From NCBI GenBank assembly GCA_023142805.1, contig JAGLIU010000017.1:1-43653 (forward strand): 43,653 bases of DNA. The letters are read 5' to 3'. Of this stretch, positions 15,391-24,327 are shown one piece after another (position 1 is the stretch's first letter; each line of letters starts with the position of its first letter). The DNA is from Candidatus Omnitrophota bacterium (GTDB lineage Bacteria; Omnitrophota; Gorgyraeia; Tantalellales; Tantalellaceae). The notes under the pieces are model-generated. The model was given only the letters and a program-made list of their open reading frames with translations. It did no database searches and had not been told where the DNA came from. Position numbers and translations under genes: made by a program.

Positions 15391-15425
15391 ACCCCTCCCC
15401 ATTTTTTATAGAGAGGAGAAAAAAG

Positions 15426-15641
15426 TTGACAAAAAGAAAGCCAGAAAAGCCAGTAGTCTTAATAAGTCCTGCGCAACTGTCTAAGCGGTGGAATGTTAGT
15501 GTGCAGACGCTGAGGAATTGGAGGTTTCACAGAGCCGGCCCTAGTTATGTTGAGCTGGGTGATAAATATGCGGTTAGATATCCTGTTTCAGAAATAATAA
15601 AATACGAAACAAATTTATGCATAGAAAAAAAGCCGGGATAA
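15426..15641 (+). CDS. Excisionase/MerR-type helix-turn-helix protein (71 aa)
   Basis: ISPAQLSKRWNVSVQTLRNWR followed by GPSYVELGDKYAVRYPVSEIIKYE is the HTH_17 pattern of excisionase-like winged helices: helix-turn-helix, wing with a G-x-x-Y turn, then a final helix. TTG 15426 is chosen as start because GGAG at 15415-15418 is correctly spaced; a GTG at 15363 lies before the second hairpin. As last gene of the rightward operon, opposite the structural block, it is a candidate switch to late transcription or, with the gp3-like protein, a directionality factor. Both roles are inference. Confidence 0.7.
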   Translation: MTKRKPEKPVVLISPAQLSKRWNVSVQTLRNWRFHRAGPSYVELGDKYAVRYPVSEIIKYETNLCIEKKPG

Positions 15642-15656
15642 CCGGCTTTTTTTTTC
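15625..15656. terminator. Bidirectional intrinsic terminator between the two operons
   Basis: GCCGG (15632-15636) and CCGGC (15642-15646) form a stem with a GATAA loop. An A run lies on the left and a T run on the right, extending the stem with A-T pairs and giving a U tract in both directions. It overlaps the stop of the HTH gene (+) and lies directly before the stop of the last leftward gene (-). Confidence 0.9.
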
Positions 15657-16220
15657 TTAATCTACGATGTAGGTTATTGTTTGCCGAAAAAAAACTTTTG
15701 CCCTAATAGCAGAACCTCCCACCCCAAAATTAAACGCGCTTAATTCGCCACTGCTATCTGTTATTCTCGCCTGCCAAGTATCAGCCGCCCCGGTTTGTAT
15801 CCACAAAACACCCATCCTCTCCTCGGCCGTTCCAGCGTCTTGTTTTGACAGTGCAACAGGCACCCCCTTCGGGAGCGTTGGCAGAATGAGTGTAGGCCAT
15901 GTGGTATTTGGAGTAACAACAAGCTCTGTATTAGTGGCATGGTACCCCCGGAGTTCTTCTGTCGTGATGTGGACAACATTTCCTATTTTGGTATATGTCC
16001 AATTGACATTAACAGGCGTGGTGAAATAGGTACTCGTAACATCCACATTAATAGTGCCAGTCAAGTAATCATCTACAGAATCAGTAATTGATATTTTAGG
16101 ACATGAACCATCTGCATCAAGCCCTTGGTGGTTGTGTCCATTACTCGCATTGGTTCCCCAATACAAATCCAGGAAATCTGGGGTCATGTGGTCGCCATTA
16201 GACCAGTCTCTTTTAGCCAT
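15657..16220 (-). CDS. Tail fibre-like protein (187 aa)
   Basis: Last gene of the leftward block. The N-terminus has NGDHMTPDFLDLYWG and NGHNHQGLDADGS, a His/Gly-rich loop common in phage fibre or baseplate-attached proteins. The rest is beta-rich (VNVNWTYTKIGNVVHI). It lies downstream of the gp48-like gene, where Mu-type phages keep fibres. Probably contributes to host recognition; no fibre chaperone is recognised. Confidence 0.5.
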   Translation of the reverse strand: MAKRDWSNGDHMTPDFLDLYWGTNASNGHNHQGLDADGSCPKISITDSVDDYLTGTINVDVTSTYFTTPVNVNWTYTKIGNVVHITTEELRGYHATNTELVVTPNTTWPTLILPTLPKGVPVALSKQDAGTAEERMGVLWIQTGAADTWQARITDSSGELSAFNFGVGGSAIRAKVFFRQTITYIVD

Positions 16221-16229
16221 AATTATCTC

Positions 16230-16865
16230 CTATGGTACATAAGTATATTCAAATTTAGTCCATGCCGGTTTTAATCGTTCGTACATGTTCTCAAGTTCTG
16301 GGGCACTCGCTGCTCCTGTAACGGTTACGGTGATTAGATAACAACTTGACCCAAACGGGCCATTGTGTATGGGCGCAGGTAATGGTGTCCCTGGACCTTG
16401 TGGGCTTGTGTGAATTGAGTATTGATGAATAACAAAACCTATTGCACCCGTGCCTTCGGCAAGGGAGACGGTATAAATGCCGCTCCCAAGCTTATTGCCC
16501 AATGATTCATAGTACGCTTTTGTCAATCCACCACGAGCCCTAACAGCCGCTTCAATCCTATTCCTTCTAATGGTATCCGAGTCGCCAGGAGCCACAAGGA
16601 GATTGTATGTTTCCTCAAATGACTCCATTAACAAAGTGGTGGTGTCAGGAAACAAATCATCCAGCAACAGCGCTCCTTGGTCTTCGCAGTAATCAAGAAA
16701 CTTTCCCATTACATGAAAATTATTTACAAAGATCGGATCTTCTTTCAGAATTTGAAGCGGTGATTGTTTCCGCATAGCGACTTCGTGCCGAAACGGATCA
16801 ACCGCACTGTCCTCATCTTTGTAATATGATTCACCGTATGAATAATTGGTGCCATAATCACCCAT
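16230..16865 (-). CDS. Mu gp48-like tail protein (DUF2313/YmfQ)
   Basis: LFPDTTTLLMESFEETYNLLVAP then DTIRRNRIEAAVRARGGLTKAYYESL fits the DUF2313 family: a proline/threonine turn, an acidic helix, then paired arginines and a GGxT turn. The C-terminus (MYERLKPAWTKFEYTY) matches the family's end on the tail surface. It acts at the baseplate periphery, linking gp47 to fibres. It is separated from gp47 by five genes, whereas in Mu it follows immediately. Confidence 0.7.
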   Translation of the reverse strand: MGDYGTNYSYGESYYKDEDSAVDPFRHEVAMRKQSPLQILKEDPIFVNNFHVMGKFLDYCEDQGALLLDDLFPDTTTLLMESFEETYNLLVAPGDSDTIRRNRIEAAVRARGGLTKAYYESLGNKLGSGIYTVSLAEGTGAIGFVIHQYSIHTSPQGPGTPLPAPIHNGPFGSSCYLITVTVTGAASAPELENMYERLKPAWTKFEYTYVP

Positions 16866-17261
16866 TTATGCCTCACAAAATTTGTTTAATTTGTCATTCC
16901 AAACAACATCAATTTCAAAAGGCTTGCTAATTTGCTTCATCATAGAACCACCCGTATCTATCCAAGAATACGGACGCGAGCCCTTTGTAACCTCCCACCC
17001 CTGCACACAATACCCAAGATCTTTTTTTGTAAATTCTACAAATTCCTCTTTGTCAATGTTTTCAAGCTGCGATATACAATCCTTGCATTCAATGGAATCA
17101 TCTATCGTTTTTTGATCTCTTGCTGCGAGCCTAAATAGGATTGTCAATAATTTTATTTCGTATTCCTTTATTGACAAGGTTTCTTCGCCTTTTTCCTCAT
17201 TGTACGTTTCTTTTACAATTTCCTCTGATTTAGAGAAATAAATTTTAAAAGTTTTAGCCAT
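16866..17261 (-). CDS. Hypothetical protein in the fibre region (131 aa)
   Basis: Acidic, with a helical centre (SIKEYEIKLLTILFRLAARDQK) and a cysteine pair CKDC. No motif is recognised. It sits between the large fibre and gp48-like genes and starts with ATG 17261. It could be a fibre adaptor, an assembly factor or an unrelated cargo gene. Confidence 0.5.
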   Translation of the reverse strand: MAKTFKIYFSKSEEIVKETYNEEKGEETLSIKEYEIKLLTILFRLAARDQKTIDDSIECKDCISQLENIDKEEFVEFTKKDLGYCVQGWEVTKGSRPYSWIDTGGSMMKQISKPFEIDVVWNDKLNKFCEA

Positions 17262-17288
17262 AATATAACTCCTTAAATTAGATTAAAA

Positions 17289-20200
17289 TTAACCATTCAG
17301 AAGGGTGTAGCTGTAAGTTACGGTCCCACCTATTCTGTTTTTTAAATATATTTTACCATCTGTGTGAACATTTACATTAAATTGCGCGTCAGTCCCATCT
17401 CCCGCTCCATCTGTTAGAGCACCAGTCGAAGCGGTAAACACGGTTGCCGTGTCAAGCTCTTCTGTGCACGCTGCGGTTTCAGCATCATATCCAAATATCC
17501 CAAACCGCAAATTGTTACCAGCATCCTCAAAGGATACGACAATTACACCGCGAGGATTGTTTGGGGTAAAACTAAATACTACATCATCCGCAAGACTCGT
17601 TCCCTCCTTGCTTAGATACGAACAAGTATTACTCCTAACAGTTGTGCCTTGTAGACTGCTAACGAAATCAAAATAATTTGTGTTTCCATTTAGAGTAAAT
17701 TGCATATTTGAAACACTGCCACCACTCAAAGCCTGTAAGCCAATGGCTCCATTTGGTGCCTCATCACCGATTTCTTTTGCATCTGCCCAAATCCTTGCGT
17801 ACAGGGTGTCACTAGAGGAAGAGTCATCAGCATAGCAACTAATATACATTATATCATCATCATTTGCTTGCGAACCGCCTCTATTGTTTCTAAATATTAA
17901 TTCTGATGCATCAGGTCCGTCTGTTTGTTGGTCAAGAACGAAATCACCGCCAACAGTTAGATAGGCCCTTACGCTAGTTCCGCCTGGCGCAAACTGTATA
18001 GGAGCGTCTGATTTTGTTGACACAATCAACAATGCCGCTGCGGTGTTACCAGAATATAGCGCTACTTTATCAGCCCACCATGCAGAACTATGTGTTGAAC
18101 TAACAGCATACAGCCCACCAAAACAAGAGTCAGAAGCACATTCAAACCCTGAAAGCGCAGCGGTTCCACCTGTCAAGTTTTGTGCCCTTATTAATGTGGA
18201 GGCATTTTGGTTCTCTCCAACATCAATGAGATTTGAGCCTATTGACATACCCACACTAAGCTGGTTGTATATTGTCATGTCGCCTTGGTATGTGTTGATT
18301 CCGGTAAGTGCCTTAATTTCTGTTTTGCCAGATGTCATTATACCACTTCCGCCCTGATACCTCGAAGTCGCTACGAATATTCCGTTGCCGTAACAGACGG
18401 AATACCATCCCAGGTCAGCCGCCGAGGTCCTTGATGTCCAGATCTTACCATCCGGCGAAGTCATGACTCTGTTACCCGTACCAGTATTTGAAACCGCCAC
18501 GAATATTCCGTTGCCATAAGTCACAGAAAACCAATCCAGGTCAGCCGCTGAGGTCCTTGATGTCCAGGTCTCACCATCCGGCGAAGTCATGACTCTGTTA
18601 CCCGTACCAGAAATTGAAACCGCCACGAATATTCCGTTGCCATAAGTCACAGAATTCCAGTCCAGGTCAGCCGCCGAGGTCCTTGATGTCCAGGTCTCAC
18701 CATCCGGCGAAGTCATGACTCTGTTACCCGTACCAGTATTTGAAACCGCCACGAATATTCCGTTGCCATAAGTCACAGAAAACCAATCCAGGTCAGCCGC
18801 TGAGGTCCTTGATGTCCAGATCTTACCATCCGGCGAAGTCATGACTCTGTTACCCGTACCAGTACTTGAAACCGCAACAAAAAGCCCATTGCCGTAAGTT
18901 ACAGATCTCCAACTTAGGTCAGCCGCTGAGGTCCTTGATGTCCAGATCTTACCATCCGGCGAAGTCATGACTCTGTTACCCGTACCAGTATTTGAAACCG
19001 CCACGAATATTCCGTTGCCGTAACAGACGGAATACCATCCCAGGTCAGCCGCTGAGGTCCTTGATGTCCAGGTCTTACCATCCGGCGAAGTCATGACTCT
19101 GTTACCCGTACCAGATTTTGAAACCGCAACAAAAAGCCCATTGCCGTAAGTCACAGAAAACCAATCCAGGTCAATGGCGGAAGTCTCACTTTCCCATTTC
19201 GTGCCTGCGGAAATAATGTCGCCAATAACTTCTAGTGTATTCGCCATTACATTAACTGTTTTTGTTGCACCAACAGTAATGCTCATTGTGTCAATGCTAT
19301 GATCGTACAACAGCATTGCAACGTCCGCATCCTCTGGATCAGACCAAGCCACACCAGTTGTTGCGGTATTAGGGTTTAGGAAGTTTATATAATTATCGTT
19401 TGCGTCATCTTCAAGTAAAAATTGAGCTGTTGATATTTTTGTAGCTCCAGAACTTGCAACAAAAGAATGAAATCTGACTTGTGGACTATCGGTCCCAACA
19501 CCAACATTGCCACCATTAAAATAAGTGTCTCCAGCAGAATTTAATTTTATCTTTGTAGTGGCACTCGAATTAGATATTGTAACATAACCGTTGTTTAAGG
19601 CGTCTGCTTTTAGCCCTATCACGCCAGCACTACCAGACGAAACACAATTTAAAAATTCTTTTGTGCTTGAGGCGCCCGTTGTTGCATCAAGACGTATCAA
19701 CGCCCTTCCTATAGTTATTGGGTCTCCAGATATGTGCACCAATGTAAGCGGAGATTCCACCCCAACACCAACATTGCCACCATTAAAATACGAATTTCCA
19801 TTGGAGTGCAAAACCGTAGTAATATCGTTGCTTGCGTCACGCAGTTGAATATTGCCATGGTTAGAAGCGTCAGCCGCTAATCTAATGCTACTCGTGGCAA
19901 TAGATGATGTGCACAACAAAAATGCTTTGTCGCCAACGGCAGACGTAAGGAAGATGTTTGCTGCTTGTTGCGCCCCATAAACCGTCAATGGTGATCCCGG
20001 ATAATTCGAAGAACCAATTGACACATTGTCAGGAAGATATATAACGCCTTTGTTGGCATGGGACGTGCTTTCTATTGTTATGTCATCACCGTCATCTGCC
20101 CCCCCATACAAAACCTGTCCGCCAGATCTGCCAGCAAGCAAGGCGTATATTGAATGATCATCATCAGCCAGACCAACAAGATCGCCATGTTCGGCAGCCG

Positions 20201-20498
20201 CAAGCCCATCATCAACATATTTTTTGTTTGCGACCTGGTAATCAGCGGTAGGCGCAGCGGATGGAGTAAGAGGAAAGTTTACAAACGTGCCTACAGCCGA
20301 ACTATTGACATTAAGCGCAATCGTTCCAGATGTCTCGCTATATAGTTTGAAATGCCTATGCCCACCAGTGTATTTGGTTTCATCCACACAATCCTCTACC
20401 AATGTGTCTATTATATCCTTAAAAAGTTGTTCCTCAGTAACTCCCCATGGTGGCGGATCACCGGCCGTATTATGTGTAAAATTTTTATATGTTGCCAT
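17289..20498 (-). CDS. Large tail fibre with seven propeller-like repeats (1069 aa)
   Basis: The N-terminal region (residues 1-430) has fibre-type modules: TPSAAPTADYQVANKKYVDDGL, two YFNGGNVGVG repeats before xSP, and long polar strands. Residues about 435-728 are seven 42-residue repeats, each W-T-S-R-T-S-A-A-D-L-x-W-x-S-V-x-Y-G-N-G-x-F-V-A-V-S with GTGNRVMTSPDG, as in BNR/photosystem-II-assembly-type propellers. Seven such units could close one beta propeller. The C-terminal 340 residues are beta-rich and end VTYSYTLLNG, without a recognisable S74 chaperone. Likely the main receptor-binding fibre. Confidence 0.75.
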   Translation of the reverse strand: MATYKNFTHNTAGDPPPWGVTEEQLFKDIIDTLVEDCVDETKYTGGHRHFKLYSETSGTIALNVNSSAVGTFVNFPLTPSAAPTADYQVANKKYVDDGLAAAEHGDLVGLADDDHSIYALLAGRSGGQVLYGGADDGDDITIESTSHANKGVIYLPDNVSIGSSNYPGSPLTVYGAQQAANIFLTSAVGDKAFLLCTSSIATSSIRLAADASNHGNIQLRDASNDITTVLHSNGNSYFNGGNVGVGVESPLTLVHISGDPITIGRALIRLDATTGASSTKEFLNCVSSGSAGVIGLKADALNNGYVTISNSSATTKIKLNSAGDTYFNGGNVGVGTDSPQVRFHSFVASSGATKISTAQFLLEDDANDNYINFLNPNTATTGVAWSDPEDADVAMLLYDHSIDTMSITVGATKTVNVMANTLEVIGDIISAGTKWESETSAIDLDWFSVTYGNGLFVAVSKSGTGNRVMTSPDGKTWTSRTSAADLGWYSVCYGNGIFVAVSNTGTGNRVMTSPDGKIWTSRTSAADLSWRSVTYGNGLFVAVSSTGTGNRVMTSPDGKIWTSRTSAADLDWFSVTYGNGIFVAVSNTGTGNRVMTSPDGETWTSRTSAADLDWNSVTYGNGIFVAVSISGTGNRVMTSPDGETWTSRTSAADLDWFSVTYGNGIFVAVSNTGTGNRVMTSPDGKIWTSRTSAADLGWYSVCYGNGIFVATSRYQGGSGIMTSGKTEIKALTGINTYQGDMTIYNQLSVGMSIGSNLIDVGENQNASTLIRAQNLTGGTAALSGFECASDSCFGGLYAVSSTHSSAWWADKVALYSGNTAAALLIVSTKSDAPIQFAPGGTSVRAYLTVGGDFVLDQQTDGPDASELIFRNNRGGSQANDDDIMYISCYADDSSSSDTLYARIWADAKEIGDEAPNGAIGLQALSGGSVSNMQFTLNGNTNYFDFVSSLQGTTVRSNTCSYLSKEGTSLADDVVFSFTPNNPRGVIVVSFEDAGNNLRFGIFGYDAETAACTEELDTATVFTASTGALTDGAGDGTDAQFNVNVHTDGKIYLKNRIGGTVTYSYTLLNG
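18315..19196 (-). repeat. Seven 126-bp tandem repeats within the fibre gene
   Basis: Repeat units begin at Trp codons spaced exactly 126 bases (for example 19196, 19070, 18440 on the minus strand). Outside a few codons they are almost identical at DNA level, which implies recent duplication or gene conversion. Differences centre on the codons flanking the second Trp (DLDWF, DLGWY, DLSWR, DLDWN) and SVTYGNG versus SVCYGNG. The seventh unit diverges in its last third. Confidence 0.85.
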
Positions 20499-20507
20499 AA
20501 CTACCCC

Positions 20508-20924
20508 TTATGATATAACAATATTATCGTTTACTTTAATGATCATTTCTATTCCGGCTTGCGCTGTTGTTGCGTCGTCAGCCGAATTAACTTTTATCAA
20601 CACGCCATAGTATTGCCCGTCACCTATCCCATTTATTGAGGACGGATCAAAGGCATACACCACCGCGACATGTCCACTTGTCAATCTCTTAGAGGATAGG
20701 CTGATTACTGTTGCACTTGACACGTCAACCCCAGTCGTTTGCCAACTGTTGTTAGATGAACTTGGAGGATTCACCAGATATACTTCAGAAGTTAAACTTA
20801 TTATTTCCTCCAACACATCTATATCGAGCTTGATTTCTCCATGTGCTGTTGAATCCTGATTAAGCCTTATCACTGGTAATATGTGTTGGGGATAATCAAA
20901 ATCAAAAACTGCATTCCTATTCAT
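20508..20924 (-). CDS. Baseplate/fibre-associated hypothetical protein (138 aa)
   Basis: ATG 20924 is used because GGAAAGGGG precedes it at good spacing on the minus strand; the in-frame ATG at 20951 has no SD. The protein begins MNRNAVFDFDYPQHILPV and is mostly beta, with GDGQYYGVLIKVNSADD. It is placed between baseplate J and the large fibre, so a fibre-attachment role is plausible. No family is recognised. Confidence 0.5.
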   Translation of the reverse strand: MNRNAVFDFDYPQHILPVIRLNQDSTAHGEIKLDIDVLEEIISLTSEVYLVNPPSSSNNSWQTTGVDVSSATVISLSSKRLTSGHVAVVYAFDPSSINGIGDGQYYGVLIKVNSADDATTAQAGIEMIIKVNDNIVIS

Positions 20925-20956
20925 TGTACACAACCCCTTTCCTATTATCATTACAA

Positions 20957-21229
20957 CTATAGCTCTCTATGACCAGATAAAACCGCCACACTTGGCTGTA
21001 TAGGTTTGTGCCACAAAAAAAACGCTTCCTCATCAACTAGCCCCTCATTGGTGACGACAAATAGATGTGATTTGATTTGTGCGGTGTCTCCAGATTTATG
21101 TATTGTCTTAACTTTGTATACCACAGTATCACTTCCTGCAAATTCATCTATGTCAACCTTTGGATCTTCGATAGCATAATAAGCAGAGTTTAATTCACTT
21201 ATTATATCCGTCTTTTTTTTCTTAATCAT
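20957..21229 (-). CDS. Hypothetical protein after baseplate J (90 aa)
   Basis: ATG 21229 with AGGAGG five bases upstream; a TTG at 21232 is less well placed. The product starts with a lysine run, then SELNSAYYAIEDPKVDIDEF and a strand-rich core (VVYKVKTIHKSGDTAQIKSHLFVV). It replaces the gp48 position of Mu and may be a baseplate accessory. Function unknown. Confidence 0.5.
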   Translation of the reverse strand: MIKKKKTDIISELNSAYYAIEDPKVDIDEFAGSDTVVYKVKTIHKSGDTAQIKSHLFVVTNEGLVDEEAFFLWHKPIQPSVAVLSGHREL

Positions 21230-21250
21230 CAAATCCTCCTAAAGTTAATA

Positions 21251-22297
21251 TTATGCCTCTGTAACATTTATTGTTCCTGGTCTAATATGCTCATCATTGT
21301 CAACTGTAGTTTCTTCCGCCGCTGGCACTGAAACCACCGCAGTTGCTGCACCATATGACAATGCCGTACACGTCAGTATTGACTTGTGCAATGTTTGCCC
21401 AGGCTTGTATGTATCCAGCAAATTTTCAATAGCATCTTCTATTGCCGTTGTATCAACACTACCACCCACGGGTGCCGTCACTTCAATTGTCACAGCCTGT
21501 GTAGCTGGGTCTGATGAGGAAACAGTTACTGAAATCATACCAAGCGGCCTTACTGTTTCAATATATGTTTCGGTGGCCCTTCTAAGCAATTCCTCAGCTC
21601 CTGCAACACTATATCCCTCTGGTGTACCTGTAAAAATATCATCATTCAAAACCAGTGTATTTAAATCCTCTACTGATGCAACTGTGGTAATGGAGTCGTC
21701 TGTGGTGTTGGTTACGGGATCACCCGCTGCTACTGCGGCCGTAACAAAATCAGCCCCAGAATCGACTAGTTTGTTGACAACCACACTGGTATTGTTCCCA
21801 CTTGCTTTCACCTGATTTATTATGGTTTCGTCATCAGGAATTGTATACACACCTACAGTGCCAAGTAGATCGTTTGGTGTGCTTACAACAGTTGCGTACT
21901 CATTGGTGTATGTGGTGCCGCCATACGTAACATATGAGTTATCTGAATCTTTAGCCCAATTTTCAAAATCAAGGGCATTCCCACCCGCTGGAGGTTGCCT
22001 TAATTTATTTAAAACCTTTATCAAATAAGTCGCGTCAGTATCAGTTCCGGTATAAGTCACCTCAAGAATTGCGCCCCACCTCTTAAGATTGGTTGAATCC
22101 GCAGTGTCTGGAAAGTGCTGTTTGTGTATCCACCCCTGGTATTTGTATAGTCCCCATAGCATGGAAGATAATGTAGAGCCATTTACAAAAGCCATAGACC
22201 CAATTGACACGTCGGGAGAGTCGTCAAGGTTGTCATAGTCTGTCAACACATCATTTAATATTGTGTCAAAATCTTTTTCATATGGTGAAGTCGTCAC
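21251..22297 (-). CDS. Baseplate J-like wedge protein (Mu gp47 type)
   Basis: 348 residues with the baseplate J layout: an N-terminal FDTILNDVLTDYDNL, GSMAFVNGSTLSSMLWGLYKYQGWI, the LKRWGAILEVTYTG block, LRRATETYIETVRPLGM, and a C-terminal TTAIEDAIENLLDTYKPGQTL. It forms the wedges around the hub. GTG start at 22297 preceded by AGGGGGAC; it overlaps the gp46-like gene by 20 bases. Confidence 0.85.
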   Translation of the reverse strand: MTTSPYEKDFDTILNDVLTDYDNLDDSPDVSIGSMAFVNGSTLSSMLWGLYKYQGWIHKQHFPDTADSTNLKRWGAILEVTYTGTDTDATYLIKVLNKLRQPPAGGNALDFENWAKDSDNSYVTYGGTTYTNEYATVVSTPNDLLGTVGVYTIPDDETIINQVKASGNNTSVVVNKLVDSGADFVTAAVAAGDPVTNTTDDSITTVASVEDLNTLVLNDDIFTGTPEGYSVAGAEELLRRATETYIETVRPLGMISVTVSSSDPATQAVTIEVTAPVGGSVDTTAIEDAIENLLDTYKPGQTLHKSILTCTALSYGAATAVVSVPAAEETTVDNDEHIRPGTINVTEA

Positions 22298-22661
22298 TCG
22301 GTCCCCCTACTGTTCTAAAGTAATCTATAGTTACCGGTATCCCATCTGCTTGAATCACTTCTACTTTAAAATTAACTCTTGTTTTGTCCTTTGAATCACC
22401 CTCAACAATTACAAAAATACTTTTGGCCTTACCTATATCTACCAACCATTGCAAGGCTTTTTCTGTCCTCGCTTTGATCAGATTAATATTAGTCGAAGCC
22501 ACTTTTTTAATGCCGCTAAAATCTAACCCAAAACTTGGCGCACTAAACAGCTTCCCTTTATTTATTGACAAAGACAAGAAAACATTTGTTGATATATTCC
22601 CTGGCTTATCCCATGACATTACTGGCACACCATTTTCACTTGTTGTAACTGAAAAATCCAT
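22278..22661 (-). CDS. Mu gp46-like baseplate protein (127 aa)
   Basis: The length, FLSLSINKGKLFSAPSFGLDFSGI and LIKARTEKALQWLVDIGKAKSI fit the phage GP46 family (T4 gp25/gpW-like), which links sheath and wedge. The position between gp45- and gp47-like genes agrees. ATG 22661 overlaps the stop of the gp45-like gene. Confidence 0.8.
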   Translation of the reverse strand: MDFSVTTSENGVPVMSWDKPGNISTNVFLSLSINKGKLFSAPSFGLDFSGIKKVASTNINLIKARTEKALQWLVDIGKAKSIFVIVEGDSKDKTRVNFKVEVIQADGIPVTIDYFRTVGGPSDDFTI

Positions 22662-23164
22662 TACTGAGCCTCTGTTTTAGTTGTTGCATCGGTGACCAGG
22701 AACAAAACCGATGGTGGCCCGGTCTGCCCGCTTACTGGATCGACATGCACATGGGTGTTGTATTTTGTTATAATGTCTTCTGTCATCAATTTGCGCAAAC
22801 TCAAACCGCCTAATTCAATATCACCATTCGCTTTCAAAATAATTGAGTTATTATTATTTGCAATCTCAATATCGCCACCAGCGACTATTTTTACATATTT
22901 ATCAGCATCTGCATAGATAGCCACGTCTTTTTCGTTTGTCAATGCTGGTCTACTTGCTTGAGAATCAGCGGTTGCTATTACAGATACGTTGTTTCCGTCT
23001 ATCAATGCGACTCCCACAGAATCAACCGGAGGTATTGACGTCAAACCCACATGCTGAAAATAGGAACGCTCTGTTATTTCCTCGTTCGGCCTACCAATGC
23101 CATTAACAATTTTCTGGTAATCCCCATCGGTTACAGATGATATTTTACACTTTATAATTCGCAT
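22661..23164 (-). CDS. Baseplate spike protein (Mu gp45 / gpV type, 167 aa)
   Basis: The N-terminal part is an OB-like region (EITERSYFQHVGLTSIPPVDSVGVALI). It is followed by repeating short strands (VKIVAGGDIEIANNNNSIILKANGDIELGG), typical of the needle's beta helix. It ends with THVHVDPVSGQTGPP, where the H-x-H motif can bind iron at the spike tip. It punctures the outer membrane. ATG 23164 overlaps the preceding TGA. Confidence 0.85.
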   Translation of the reverse strand: MRIIKCKISSVTDGDYQKIVNGIGRPNEEITERSYFQHVGLTSIPPVDSVGVALIDGNNVSVIATADSQASRPALTNEKDVAIYADADKYVKIVAGGDIEIANNNNSIILKANGDIELGGLSLRKLMTEDIITKYNTHVHVDPVSGQTGPPSVLFLVTDATTKTEAQ

Positions 23165-24327
23165 CAAATCCCCAATTCAAATAATTTTTCATGTGACAAT
23201 CTCAACACTGTAATTGGCCCTCTCGCGTCGAATGTAAATGTCCTACCATACAACACCAAGTGCCTATACACTTCTGAAATCTCATCATAAACATTAACAT
23301 ATCTGTTCACACTCCAAACCTGCCCATTGTCAGCAACATGGCCTTTGACCTCGTATTCTAACTGATATCCAGCAATCCTTTGCTCTTCCCTTGTCATTAT
23401 GGCAATTTTTTCAGGATCACCCTCATCACTATTTATGTGTTGAGCAAAAAACTTTTTGTCATCCAGGGTTGAGTCCGTTGCAACTACCTCTTTGTTTACA
23501 TGCACATCACCCCAAACATCTTCTACCTGACTCGATATAGATATCGTTGAATACCTTCCCGACACGTCTTCAGTAAGGCCAGAACTCAACACATTATTTC
23601 CAACACCATCTTTTCTATTTGTAATACTGTATACTACAGTGTCTGCAAATCTCTTTTTGTTTAGGTCTCCAATATATAACGTGCCGTTTTCTTGGTACAA
23701 TGTTTCAAACCCAGAAGATTTAACAAGTGCGCTTACTTTATCAAATACCGTATCACCTATATCTATTTTGTAATGTTTCTTATCTGCAAGCGCTGTAAAT
23801 TCTGCATCGTATGTTGTTGTGTCTGTTCTTGTACTCATGGTGTCACTGTTGTTTACATCTGCTAACAATGCAGTGTTACGACTTGTAATATCAGCGTTAT
23901 TATTGAACCCTGTAGTATCCGTGCTTGTAGCAGCCGCCCCTTTTGGCTTGGTGTAAAAATTGGTCTGTCCTATCAAGGTGTCAATTATATCTATTGGGCT
24001 TTCGTTGTTAAAATCTTTGTAGTCATTGCAATACCCTTCAACCAAGACAGACGCTCTATCCTTTCCGGATAGTTGCACCTCTCGCCTCGCCTTACTACTC
24101 ACAATCCTCCGCCGTTGAATTATTCCACGAAACTGTATTTTGCCATTAATTAAAAACTGGACTCCGCACCCCAAAGCAATGTCGGTTCTTGCATTGACAA
24201 GCACTAAATTAAAAGCACTCGATACCAAGCCCATTTCAGAATCAAACGCATAAGATTTAAATTCGTTCTTATCCGAAAGAATTGTTCCGTCCCTTGCCGT
24301 TATAATTATTTTTACATCTGTCATCAT
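23164..24327 (-). CDS. Baseplate hub protein (Mu gpP / T4 gp27 type, 387 aa)
   Basis: Features of the gpP/gpD hub family include FNLVLVNAR, VQFLINGKIQFRGII, VQLSGKDRASVLVEGYC, FDKVSALVKSSGFETLYQENGTLYIGD, and a C-terminal LYGRTFTFDARGPITVLRLSHE. A Thr/Asn/Asp-rich segment (residues about 130-175) is an insertion of low complexity. The hub carries the spike under the tail tube. ATG 24327 overlaps the stop of the gpN-like gene. Confidence 0.8.
   Translation of the reverse strand: MMTDVKIIITARDGTILSDKNEFKSYAFDSEMGLVSSAFNLVLVNARTDIALGCGVQFLINGKIQFRGIIQRRRIVSSKARREVQLSGKDRASVLVEGYCNDYKDFNNESPIDIIDTLIGQTNFYTKPKGAAATSTDTTGFNNNADITSRNTALLADVNNSDTMSTRTDTTTYDAEFTALADKKHYKIDIGDTVFDKVSALVKSSGFETLYQENGTLYIGDLNKKRFADTVVYSITNRKDGVGNNVLSSGLTEDVSGRYSTISISSQVEDVWGDVHVNKEVVATDSTLDDKKFFAQHINSDEGDPEKIAIMTREEQRIAGYQLEYEVKGHVADNGQVWSVNRYVNVYDEISEVYRHLVLYGRTFTFDARGPITVLRLSHEKLFELGI

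Noticed and set aside
17289..20498. Diversity-generating retroelement target
   Set aside because: Variation among fibre repeats might suggest it, but no reverse transcriptase or template repeat is visible, and variable codons do not show an adenine-only pattern.
21297..21815. 172-codon plus-strand ORF within baseplate J
   Set aside because: Val/Ser/Thr-rich antisense of a recognised baseplate protein, and the whole block reads leftward.
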